Shown: positions 31,530 to 43,510 of the stretch, one piece after another
Layout of the letters: each line of letters starts with the position of its first letter
How positions within the stretch are numbered: position 1 is the first letter of the stretch
Assembly: GCA_946699065.1 (NCBI GenBank)
Contig: CAMPDV010000112.1
Coordinates: forward strand, 372,001 to 436,000
Reading direction: 5' to 3'
From: Loxodes magnus
Taxonomy: Eukaryota; Ciliophora; Karyorelictea; Loxodida; Loxodidae
DNA length: 64,000 bases
The notes under the pieces: model-generated
Told to the model about the DNA's origin: nothing
Databases searched by the model: none
What the model saw: only the letters and a program-made list of their open reading frames with translations
Program-made: the position numbers and the translations under genes

Positions 31530-33314
31530 CCACAAAGATATAGTGCTAGAGCGGTTTTAAATTTACAAAGGATTTGATTATAACTATCCTAAATTTCTCT
31601 TTTACTAATTATATAAATCTTACTTAAATACATTAAAATTCTAATAAATGGAATCTTAATTCTATTTACTTGATTAAGTCTTTCAAAAGATTCCTAATAA
31701 AATATAAAACTTACTTTTATATTAAAATAACACATACTACCATAAAAGCTAAATATTGCTTAATTAAAAGGTATAAATTAAAAAATAATAGTTAAAATCA
31801 AATTTTATCTATCTTTCTAGTAGCATTATTAACTCTTTCTTAATGCAAGAAAAATTTTAAAGTGTAATTATATTAATAATCAGGTATACTTTCTTATAAA
31901 AGTATAAGCATAATATACTAATTAAAAATGCAGCTAAAGGAAATAATTTCTTCAGAAACTAAAGTAAAAAAGTAAAAAAGTAAAAAAAATTAATTCTTAC
32001 TAATTAAGAATAAACTATAGGATATATGTTTTAATTTTTTAAATATAAAGGTAGATTTATACTGAAGTATCTTATTAATTTAAAACTAAATACAGAAAAT
32101 AACCGAAGATTGAAATTGAATTAGCTAGAATTAAGTTAATATAATTTCTAAGCATAATATTCATTATATGAATTCTTAAAATTATTCTATTAGAAAATTA
32201 AAAAACCAGATTTTTTATTATATTTCAATACAATTTAAGGGAATAAGCATTAATCAATTAGTAGATTGATATCTCATAAATTTAATTAAAAATAGTACAA
32301 ATAAAAGTGATATATTAACGAGAAATTACTTTAAGAAAACTCAAGAAATACTGAGCATAGCAAAACACTCTTAGAAGATTAATAATATGGTAACAGTTGT
32401 TTTATAAAAAAACTCTTCTTCATTATATTTCTAATCTTCTTAATCACATATAAAATTGCAGAAACCTTATGAATTTATATCTTTAAGATCGATATATCTT
32501 ATAATTACTTTCAGAATAATATTTATTAGCCATATAACTGCAAGCATTTGCACTTAGTGAAAAATTATATTAAAAATAAAATTAATTAGAAAATTTTAGA
32601 TTTATTAAAAGTCTTAAAACTAAACAGGTTAAAAAAATTAAAATTATTTATCTTCATTTTTAGTTCAAATTCATTATATAAATTTGAATAATAAAATTGA
32701 AAAAAAAGAGTTTTATTTAGTCCAAATATAACATCTTAAGTCACTTGAGTTTATTAATGATTAACATTAAATTTTGAAGAAAATTATGTCTTTCTGATAT
32801 GTTTGCATACTAGCTTAATTAAAAGTTAATATTAAAATGTAAAATGAAAGTTAGTTAGCATTACAATTATTTATAATTTGTTCTCCTTCAGTATGCTAGA
32901 ATTTATTCATAAAATAAAAAATATACTTTTCTAAATTTAATTTAAGTTAGCTATCATAAAATTACTATGCCCAAATATAAGGTATACTGAATAAATTAAA
33001 CTAAGAATTTAGATTTTATTAAGATGTTTCAGTTTATTATATATTAATACTTTATATTTCTATTTAAAACTATTTATCCTATTTATTCTTAACTTAAAAG
33101 ATCTTAAATTTTTCTTTGATTGATTGCTTTTTAAAGCTTATAAAATATTTTTTTAATTATTTTCTTTTGACATCACTTTGCTTAACATTATAAGAGATCT
33201 AGAAAGATCCAGAAGCTTGTTAAATATGAGAAGTTTTATTCTTAAATAAATATAAATAATGTCTTTTATAAGTTTTATATTCTGCTTCATACTAATTGAA
33301 AGGACTTAATCATA
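31530..33314. other. AT-rich host sequence right of the island
   Basis: Composition drops back to host level within about 50 bp of the IS arm. No gene, RNA or tandem repeat supported. Confidence 0.4.
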
Positions 33315-35108
33315 ATGGTTACATTATTTTCATTAAAAGCTATTTCTATATTTTTATCTAATTAATTAGAAGTCAAAATTTGTTTTATACAGAATAATAA
33401 TTTACACTTTATAAATATTTTCCTCAATAATAAAGCAATTTAGAATTCTAAGTTAAATAAAAGTTATAAAAGCTTAATAACCTCTTTAATATATCAAATT
33501 AGACTTTGGTTTTTTAATCTATATTTAATAGTTAGATTATTATTAAAATTAAGCTGCTTTATTAATTGTTTATTAAATTAAGCATATTATAAAGCTATTG
33601 CTATTTTTATATTTTTTATTACTTGTTTTTTCAGAAAAAGGTTAATTATAAAATAATTAAATTTCTAAAATACCTATTAAAGGAATATAAAGTATTAGCT
33701 CTATTAGAATTTATTGTATAGGAATATTTATATATACATTTTAATATATTTGACTTATAACTTATTTATGTATCTCATTTTTATTTTAAGTAACGGAAAG
33801 ACTTTTGCGCCAATTAAAATTAATTTATTTCAAATTTCTTCTAATTTTTATCTTTTAATTAAAAATTTAGATTAACAGTTACAAAATAAATGCATTTACT
33901 ATTTATTCCTAATATTATTTCATTTAACTGCACAACTAATCTTTTAACTTGATTTAAATAGATTTTCGCAATATTTATGATTTGAAATATCCATTTAATT
34001 AACATTTATGTTTTAAAGCTTTTTACTATTACCCTTTCTATTAGCTTTTAAAATATTTTATATTTTATAGAATCAAGCTAGGTATTATTTAAGTTTAAAT
34101 AAGGTGCAAATTTTGATTGAGCAGATTAAATAGCATTATTATAGCATATCTATTAGATTCCTTAAGATATTCTATTTTAGATATTTTGCATTTAAGTTCA
34201 AAACAGCTTGTATTTAATTTATTAGATTATTACTAAATATATCTTTAAAGCAAATTACTAAGCTAATTATTTACATTTTAAGTACATAGTTTAGTTATCT
34301 TTCCATTTAAGATTTAAATTACCATGTTATATAGAAACTTTTTATCAGCCTTCACTTAAATATCATTATTAGGTTAGATTAGAAGTTATTACTCATTTTA
34401 ATTTTTCTAACCAGGTAAACAGCTTGGTTTAGTCTAGAATAAGCTTTTACAACAAAAGATTTGTATTTATTCAATTAAAAATGTAGATAGTAAGGTTTAG
34501 TACTTCTTGCTACAATTATTTAATAATATACTTACAAGAAGTTAGATTTCTAGAGAAATGAGCACTCTTCCTTTAACTTATACATGGTAGTATATTCCTT
34601 AATATTTGCTTTTTATAGTTTAAGAGATGAATATATGAGCATAAATGATAACTTTAAGAGTTAAGATTAGTTTAAAACAATTTAAATTATTTTGTCTTTG
34701 GCATAAAAAACAAGTAAAGAAAACTTAATTTATCAATAACTATATGGTTTAGCTTTTAATGATAGTCATCTTTAAAATTTATTAGATACTATTTTATACT
34801 AGAAACTTTACCTTTCCATTGCACATCACAAATTCCGTCTTAAGATTAAAATAGAGCATGAGCTTTTAAATATATAGGAGCTATTAAAGAGGTAAAACAA
34901 ATTTCATCATACTAATTTCTGTTCTTAGCTATATAAACAAGTTTGCAATGAATATAGTGGTCAAAGGCTATCTTTACTTTCAATTATTTAATATTTTTAG
35001 ATAAAAATGTTACAGTATTTTTAGGTTAAAAGTTCATATAATTAAATAAGAATGATGTGGAATAGACATGACAAGTATTTAAAGTTTCCATAATTAACGT
35101 TATATAAA
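33315..35108 (+). other. TGA-depleted frame in phase with the PH/YiiX gene; possible N-terminal extension
   Basis: The frame 0 mod 3 contains a single TGA (33978) in about 600 codons and flows without a stop into the ATG at 35109. The part from about 34080 is the most protein-like (for example NKVQILIEQIKQHYY, SINDNFKSQDQF, KIKIEHELLNIQELLKRQ). The first part is hydrophobic. No domain recognised. It may be real coding of the same gene, a separate gene, or chance. Confidence 0.35.
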
Positions 35109-36332
35109 ATGTCAGAGCTAGAAATGCAGAAAATATAGATTTCATTTAATGAAATCAAAATTGACGAAGCAACGATGAACAACTTACCTACCACCCATGA
35201 GTGCTTAGAATCCTAATGAAATAATTCAAACGATCACATTTCAGAAATTCATTCAGAAATTCATCTTACCATGAGTCCTCTATATCCTTACTGCAATGCT
35301 AGTTAGTAACCCTAAGAAAATATATAGATTGAAATTGGAAAAGACAATTATTAGAGTCAATAGGATACTTTTATTATTTTAGAAGGTTATCTTGAAAAGA
35401 AAACTACAGGATTCCTTACTAAAAGATGAGTTAAGAGGTACTTTGTTCTTAAAAATAAATCATTGGCTTATTTTAAGGATAAAAGATAATTAAAAACGAA
35501 AGGATTTATTAATTTCAACAATCTAACTGTTTGCTTGAAGGTTAACCCAAAAACATACGAAATACTAATTCAACCACTGGCGTCAAAAAGAGATTTTTGT
35601 CTTAAGGCAACTTCCTTCAAATCTTTAATAGATTGATCTTAAGCTCTTTAAAATCAAATCTTAAAATCTAGGGGAGCAAAATAAGATTTAACTTAAATCA
35701 CTATCTAAAAAAATTTTTGGAAATAGTACGATAGGATTTCTAATATAGAGTTCCAATAAATTGCAGAGACTGGTGATTTACTACTTTTTAAAGGATTAAA
35801 TTTTGGGGCTAAATTACAAAGATTTGTTACAAGAACGGAAATAGATCATATTGCAATGATATTGCGTCTTTAAGATAATTAAATTGGAATTTTAGAGGCC
35901 ACTGAAAAAGATGGAGTGGCAGTTTTGCCTTGGTCTCGTTTTATGAGGAATAGATGACATTTACTTTATTCAAAACTTTTACTTAGAAAACTCAACTTTG
36001 AAAGAACTTTCGTTTGGTTGACTTAAATTGTAAACTTTATTGAAACTGTTAAAGGATAGAGTTATAATCTATCTGCTAAAAAAATTATTTCTAAATTCAA
36101 AAAACTGAGAAGTGAAGATGAATATACATTGCCAGAAAACTGAATGTGCAGTGAATTAGTTGCAGCTGTTTATTAACATGTAAATGTATTACCTAAAATA
36201 AATCCAGCTTCTTTTTTTTGGCCAGGTAATTTTTTAACTTTAGGATAATTTTCTTAGTCAGCAAATTTATAATTAAACAAGGGATTTTCCTTAGGAGAGG
36301 AAATTCTTATTGATTTTTCACTTGAAGAGTGA
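35109..36332 (+). CDS. PH domain plus YiiX/NlpC-P60-like papain-fold amidase (407 aa)
   Basis: A pleckstrin-homology domain covers residues about 88-185 ('ILEGYLEKKTTGFLTKRWVK', 'RYFVLKNKSLAYFKD', a C-terminal helix with 'SLIDWSQAL'). It is followed by a permuted papain-like fold of the YaeF/YiiX C92 type: 'GDLLLFKGLNFGAKLQRFVT', 'TEIDHIAMILR' with the catalytic His at 247, 'GILEATEKDGVAVLPWSRF', and 'WMCSELVAAVYQHV' with the catalytic Cys at 347. About seven Trp, including conserved PH residues, are TGA. PH would place the enzyme on phosphoinositide membranes and the papain fold may cleave an amide or ester bond of a lipid or peptide (inference). The TGA at 36330 is taken as stop, but the frame stays open after it. 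Confidence 0.85.
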
Positions 36333-38004
36333 TTCGAATAAATAGAAAATAGCAAATAATTACTTTTACAAAATTTATGTCTAACCTAATAATCTTTATC
36401 TTCTAATCCCTTTATTTCCTTCCTTTTCTTCTATCATACTAAAATCAATAAATTTTAATCTTCAGCCTTTTGCCTTGATGCATTAATATAATGCTTGCTT
36501 AATAATTAATTTATTAATTTTCTCACCTTAACTTATAAGCAAAACACTAAAAGTACTATAGTTAATTGTATGTTGTATATTAGCTTAATTTTATAATTTT
36601 ATTAGCATATTATAATTTTCTATTTACACTAAGACTTCTATTTAGTATATCTTCCAGTTTAAAAGTTTCTACAAATATACTGTCAATTGCTTTACAGAGA
36701 CGTAAAAGCAACTTTCTAAACTAGAAAATTAAAGCATTTTACTCTTTTTTATATAAGCTCCTATTCTAAAATATTTGGCTAATTCCTAAAAATATTCTTA
36801 TCTTTTAATACCTTGTATAGCTATCTTGCTAAGGAAATAAATCACTTTTACTAAAACTTTGAAGAATAATCCTAAATTTAATATTCTAATTTTAGATTTG
36901 CTTCATTTAAAATTCGTTTGTGAGTTATTTAAAAGCAAGTAGATAGAGAATTTACCTATATAATAAAATCAGCTAAAAATAAAAGAGACTATAAGAATTA
37001 ATCTCTAATTGCTTTTATTTATACAATGCTAACTAAAAGACAATAAAACAGGGTGATAATTGTATAATAGTATTAATCTAAGGAGTTTTACTTTATATTA
37101 TCATCTCATTTTGCTTAGGATACAAACATGCTATTTTATAGATTGTATTATTTAAGTTTCATTTGATTATATAATTTGCTTATTACTACATATGTGCTTG
37201 TTTAAGTCTCGAAGTATTTAAAATAACTAGATACATTTTGGGATAGTTATTTTTATTACTTTGTATTAGCTATTATCTTCATAACTTAAGTTAATAGAAA
37301 TTTTCCTGTAAGTATAAGAGTCTGTTAATGATATCAAAAGATAAATATCACAAAAAGTTTATAAGATTAAAGAAGCAACCAAAGATAACTAATCTAATAA
37401 GCAATGGATTTCTTTTCGATTATTAAAAGTTTGTAGTATTTTCCTTCAAATTTACTATTTTTTATTTTACATGCCCTTAATCTTTATGTTTGTTTATAGA
37501 AATAAAGAATTAAATCTTTTATTCTTTTATCATTTGCTCTTTATAAACTATTTAATTATTATATCTTCAGTATCAATCTTACTACAAAACTATCAGACCT
37601 TAAATAGTTATAATCTGATTTTACGCTATTTTTTAATTTTATGTACTTATTTTCTACTATCTGAAAACATATATTTATTAAAAGATATAAAATAAGTTTA
37701 ATCATTTAAATAATATATTCCGCTAACTTTCATAGCTTTAAGACAATAAATATTTCATTTATGCTTCTGTTTATTTTATATTTAAGCTTTAATGCATGCT
37801 AGCTTAAATAACTTGAATTAAAATTGTAATTTATTGATTATACAGTTCATAATAGAAACTAATAGCAAGTTACTAAAATGCTAAATATATTAGTAATATT
37901 TTAATTTGCATTAGGAAAGAATAAATTAATAATGTTTGTTCATTTCTTTTTAGGAGTAGAGCTGTTGGATGTGCGTAAAAAAACCTTGTAAGCTGAATTA
38001 TGAT
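36333..38004. other. AT-rich intergenic region
   Basis: No supported gene. A 74-codon standard-code stretch at 37471-37695 is hydrophobic and looks like chance. Confidence 0.4.
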
Positions 38005-38214
38005 TCATTTCAGTTGCATTACATTTGTAAATTTAAATTGTTTTATCTTACCATCCTGGAATTATTGCTTACTCTCTTTTAATATTTTTTCTGCTTGATA
38101 TAAGTCAAATATTTACTCGTTTTCCCTTTCTTCTAATTGTTTGATTTACTCCATTGGCTTGGTCTTCTCTTACTTTGAATTTTTGAATTTTTTTGGTCCT
38201 TCCTCTTTCTGCAT
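38005..38214 (-). CDS. small Glu/Lys-rich coiled-coil protein (69 aa)
   Basis: From ATG 38212-38214 to the first TGA 38005-38007 the frame reads a highly charged sequence with 'KPMEQIKQLEERENEQIFDL' and 'AEKILKESKQQFQDGK', typical of a coiled coil. Composition differs clearly from the AT-rich surroundings. The TGA may be Trp, with a hydrophobic extension beyond. It could be an exon of a larger gene. No family recognised. Confidence 0.5.
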
Positions 38215-41200
38215 ATTTATTTAAAAAATTTAAAAAGCTTTAACTTTAATAAAATGGATTTTCTTAAAGGTCTAAAGCTTATTACTAAAACTATTATTGA
38301 TAATTGACTTAGTTTTATTTGTAAACTATACTTATTTAAAAATAACTTTAATATGGTTAAGCTGCTTTTTAGATATCACATAACTAACCTGCTTAAAACT
38401 ATCATACAACAAACTTGATACTTTTAGTTTATAATGATATTCGATTTATTAGAACCTTTAGTGTTTAAAGTAGCAAGGGTATGCAAAGAAAACACTTACT
38501 AATTTAAATAAAAATGATTTACCTTAAGAATAAGCAATCTACTATTTAAATTAAATCATTTAAATTTGAAAAATAATAATAAGGGTTAGAAGATCGATCT
38601 AACGTGTACATGAGTTAATAAGCTCAATTAATATATATTAAATAATAAAATAAACTATTTTTTAAATTGATTTTAATTTTAATTTCTCTTATAATAATTA
38701 ACTTAATCATAAACTTAAATTAATACTAATACTCATTTAAGTTCTTAAGACTTCTTTATTATTTTTCTACTTATGCTTACATTTAAAAGTTTTGATTTAA
38801 TTATGTTTTTATTAAAACATTTCTGGAATAAAATTCTTTTAATAAGGAAACATAATAATATCTTTATACCTACTTATAAGCTTTAAATTTTAAGCAAAAT
38901 TCTAAGTAATAGAAATATAATTAATGAAATAGGATTTTTAATCTTATTTATCTTTCTCATTTATTTACTTAATTATTATTAATGACTTTCTCATCTTAAT
39001 CTGATGTATTATAAGATTTAAGCTAAAACTTATTTTTTTATTGTTATCATTTTATGATTTAAAAAATTAGAAGTTAAAAATAATTAAATTTCTAGTAATT
39101 AGTATTAATTATTTTTCTTATTTAATATACTTTTATCTACTTTATTCATATAAAATGCTAAGATTTTTAGTTTTATTGGTGTAGCAATGAAAAACATTTC
39201 AAAAGAATATCTATTTTCTATTTTTTTCGTTCAAACTTTACTTTGAAAAATAGAAAGATTTTAGAGTTCTACATTTTCATAAAGCTTCCTCTTATATATC
39301 TTAAATATTGATTAAATAAATTTCCAAGCTGCTTTATAAATAAGATTAAGGTATCTTAAGTATCTTATTACAGCACTCAATTAAAGTTTATAAATAATAA
39401 AAAGAATTGCTAGATTATTTAAGCGTATATTACTATATTAACTATAGAAATCACTAACAATCACCTTTATAATTAACTATTTATTTATATTATATAACAA
39501 GCTTAGCTTTCCTTTATGATCTACTTTGCTTTAGATGTTTCTAGTTTTCTATTTTAAGTTTATATCTCAATAAAACTGGAAGATTGCTTAACTCTTATGT
39601 GAAATTCGATGAGGTAATGATACGTTTAGATAACTAATTTAATTAATAATATATTATAGCTCTGATTTGTTCAAACACTTTTAGAGTTGCTAATAAAATA
39701 GTAATAACTTAACTAGTTTATATTAATTATGCAAAATTTGATGTATCTTTTAAATTTGCTATAATATTACGCTAACTGGATAAGCTGGGAGATTTGCTTA
39801 AGAATTAAAAAAATGCTACAGAGTTGCTTTAAACAATAAAGATAAAATAAGAAATTTAATTAGTTCTAAACATAAAAACATTCAATGCTTAATACTTTAG
39901 TCTAAGGATCAAACTTGAACATTAATGCTAAGCTAATTCTATTATCTATCCTTTATTATAAAATAAAGCATTGTTATATAGATAATTATTAGGTTATTAT
40001 AATAGAACTATTATTTATTTATGAAATACTTTCAAAGATCATTTAAGCATTAAGCTAATGCTAGTTAAAGAAATCTTAGATATTTAATAGAATTTTTAAC
40101 ACAATAAGCAGAGACGGGAAATAGACTTAGTGAAGCTTTGTATAAAAAATAGGTTTATTTTAAGAATTTAAATTTGATTTCAAGTGCTACAAATCTATTT
40201 ATTGGATCCAGATTTTTTTAAACTATATGATCATAATAACCTAAATGAAACTAGAGTGCATTCTTTAAAAATATATTAAACTTTTTGAAAGAAATTATAA
40301 TAATTAGCTAAGGCAATGCATGATATTAAAAAACAAATATAAAAATGTAAGAAAAGTAGATAATTAAGTATCTTAGCTCTATAAATAGAAAATAAGAAAA
40401 GTAAAATTATTGATAATAATTATTATAGAACTCTTATGAAAGATTGACATAAACAAATAAAAATGATAAAAATAAGCTTATTTTAATATAGCAGAGTTAT
40501 TCCATAATAGAAAGAAATAAATTATTGAGGCAAATTAAAAAATTATCGAAACTAAAGCTTTTTATTTAATAAAATTACAAAAATATTAAAGTTTAAGCAA
40601 TTTAATAAAATAAATCTCATAGTTAGCATTATAAAGTAAAGCTATTAAAATATAATTAACATTCGTAATATTAATCATATAAATTCAAAAATTTCCCCTA
40701 TTTTAACTTTCCATTAAAGCAATCATATAATATGCTTAATAAAGCTATTTTATCATTCTAATAGCGTTCAAAAAATGAATGAGGTTTATCAAAAAATATT
40801 AGCCTAAATAAAGTGAGATTATAATTTAGAAGAAAGCGCAAAAAACATAAATAAAATTTATATATATATGATAATTTTAGTGTATATTATAAAAATTTAT
40901 ATAGTTTAACAAAGATAGAATATTTAAAAACTATTCATAATAACATTTTCTATTAATTATAGATAGATAAATAAATAAGTTTGTATTTAATCCTTTTTAT
41001 AGAATTTTCAATTAAATTGTTCGAATTTTGTAAAAATAAAACTTTAATAAAAGGAGATAGAGTAAGAAATGTTTTTTATAAATTAATTAATTTGAGCTTA
41101 AGATAGAAGATCAAAATAAAAAACAGATAAATTCCAATTACCAAATTTTAAAGTTAATAAGAACTATAAATAAAGTTTAATCAGTAATATAAAACTTTTA

Positions 41201-42199
41201 TCTATTATTTTGTCTTTAAATATTACTAGACACCTTTAATGAAAGTTAGTTTTTCTTTTTATTTATTTAAAAATCTCACTCACACAAAAAAGAAGCAATA
41301 ATTAATTTATTTCTAAGATAATTAATTTTAAAGATACATTTAAAAATTTATTTTTACGTAGTCGATATTTTAAAATTAATCTTCTTTAAATAACTTAGAA
41401 TAATTTTTAAAACTAAATATAAGATATAAATCACAGACCTAAAAATATTATGCAATTACCAAATTGAAAAGAAAGCTAATTAAGAGATAACTTTTTACGA
41501 ATATTCATGCAATAATTGAAGAAATGTGTAGCACAAAGAATTTAATACTTTCTAATTATTATTTTTTATTATATAAGTATATTATTTTAACGAAATTTTA
41601 ATTCTAAGACTATCTTGCTTTATTTTCATTAAGATTTTACCTTTCACAAAAAGTATTTAAAATAAGGACTAAATCTAAAGTAAAGATGTATTTTGAAGTG
41701 GTAATGCTGAATAATAATTTTAGTAATTTATTAAGCTTAGTTAATTATTTTAATTATTTAAAGAAAATAAAGAATTAAGAAGTAGATTGTATGAGTAAAA
41801 TAATTAAAAACTATAAATGCATCTAAATAATTATGGAGAAGAAATACATCTATGATAACTATTTTCCTCTAAGATTTCATTTCTTTTAAGATATTTACAA
41901 ATAGATTAATCAAAAACATCCGAATATCAATTTAATATATACGTAATAGAGATAAATGCAATTTATTATTTATTATTTCCACTCCAACCTTATCTTTATC
42001 AAATTAAAAATATATTAGAATAGATAAAGCATTTATATTGTTAAGATTAGTGACAGAATATAAAATAAGGTATGGGTTTGCATTAGCCTTAATTTGACTT
42101 ATTATTTATTACTAAAATGATTATTCATTAAATATTTCTAATATATATAGTTAATTTTTATTTTGTTAAAATAACTTAAAATTACCAAAAATAGAAATT
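38215..42199. other. 4 kb AT-rich region without a supported gene
   Basis: Very low G+C, no long TGA-free acidic frame that I trust, no RNA gene seen. Individual frames translate to protein-like text by chance, so small exons cannot be excluded. Confidence 0.35.
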
Positions 42200-43510
42200 T
42201 CATTAAATCAGTTTTTGCTTTTTTGGTTTGTTTCCTTCCAAATTTCCTTCTAATTTATAAAGCTCTTGCTTTGTTTAATTTAGAAGCGATTCTAGTTATT
42301 CTATCTGTTAAAGTAATAGCATCATCTGTTTCTTTTTTTGCATTTATAGTGAATAAATAAAATCTTACGGGAATTAATTATATTAGGGCATTTGAAAGTT
42401 ATCCATTTAATAGTTTCTTACCTCATTCTGATATGATTGAAGTTGGAAACATTCGTAAGTTAATATTTATTAGCCTTCTTAGTAACTTTATTAGTATATT
42501 CCTTGTTTTTTATTACTTTGATTATTTTTATTATTTTTATTATCTTAACTAGATTAAACTTACTCAATACATTTTGTATTATTTAAATCTTCATTTGGAA
42601 ATATTTTATTGGGCTATTCTTCAAAAACAATGTTATTTTTTCTTCTCTGAACGTCCAAAATTGCTTTTACTTTAAGATCTTATAATTCTTTCTCTTTATC
42701 AAGTGAATCAGTCAAAGCAGGTATATGGTCTAAAGCAGATTTATCAAACCCTTAAATTTTAACCTCTTTTTATATTGTCTATTACCTTAAAATTTTTCTC
42801 TTTTATTCAGCAGTTAATTTCCTCAATGAGGAGTAAAATCTGTTTTTTATTGAGTTTTCAGCTCTGTCAGGAATATCTTTAGCAATCAAACTTCATTTAG
42901 GTCCAACCTCGTCATATAACTTAAAAATTTTTAAATCTTCTTCTAAAGTTCAATTTCCTTTCTTTATTTCTGGTTTAAGAATGTTCATATATCTTTCTCT
43001 GCACTACTTCGCACATCTTCCAGGTACTGCCATTTATGCTTTATGTCAAGAATCACTTCCATAATTATCAACAAAATCTTAAAGCATCTAATCTTCAGCA
43101 GCAGTTCATGGTCCTTTAACTAATCCTGGCTATAGAATTTTAGTTCATCTATGTAAGCATTAAATTGGTGTTCTTCCTTAAATATAAGAGGCTATTTTTT
43201 TCCAATGTTTTCCCCCAAATTAAGATACTACTCTCTACAAAATTGCATCCTCTTCCTTCTATCATTTTCCTTTCTTAACTTCTATCTTCTAGTCTTAATT
43301 TTTATTTAAAATTGAACTTTCTTATGATTTAATTTCAAAGCTTTCTAATTTTCGTTTCAAAAGAATATCATATTGTTAAGAGAGTTAAATATTTAAAGCC
43401 ATGCCAACTTGTAATGGCTTCTTTCATCCAAATCTCAAAAGACTTATCCTGCTATTTGTTTCAGAAACGAATACAATTAGAGTTACTATAACTTGTGTAA
43501 ACGAGGCCAT
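42200..43510 (-). CDS. three-repeat (R1R2R3) MYB transcription factor (436 aa)
   Basis: Start ATG 43508-43510, stop TGA 42200-42202. R1 (about residues 81-130) 'KKGKWQKEEDAILQRVV', 'FGGKHWKKIA', 'RTPIQCLHRWTKIL'. R2 (about 133-183) 'KGPWTAAEDQMLQDFV', 'GSDSWHKAQ', 'GRCAKQCRERYMNIL'. R3 (about 185-235) 'KKGNWTLEEDLKIFKLY', 'GPKWSLIAKDI', 'RAENSIKNRFYSSLRK'. Six of the seven Trp in the repeats are TGA (only the one in GGKHW is TGG). A Gln/Asn-rich tail and a C-terminal coiled coil (LLLQQIEQLESLLNQ) follow, the latter possibly for dimerisation. 3R-MYBs bind DNA and regulate cell-cycle genes in plants, animals and protists. An inner Met at 43400-43402 is an alternative start. Confidence 0.93.

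Larger units (their letters stand above)
21780..31560. mobile_element. bacterial (Rickettsiales-like) mobile-element island in host chromosome
   Basis: Across this interval G+C rises sharply, standard-code ORFs appear, and all recognisable genes are bacterial, phage or IS-derived: ProP transporter, group II intron, two Rpn nucleases, phage RecT/Bet, AlpA, ParB/MT-A70, IS200/IS605 TnpA and two IS481-type transposases. Flanks on both sides are intron-containing genes in the ciliate code. Content and ProP/Rpn sequence style match Rickettsia and relatives (family knowledge; no search run). Either an old nuclear transfer or an assembly chimera. Confidence 0.75.

Noticed and set aside
31530..33300. 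direct target-site duplication flanking the island
   Set aside because: No matching short repeat could be found by eye at the two junctions.
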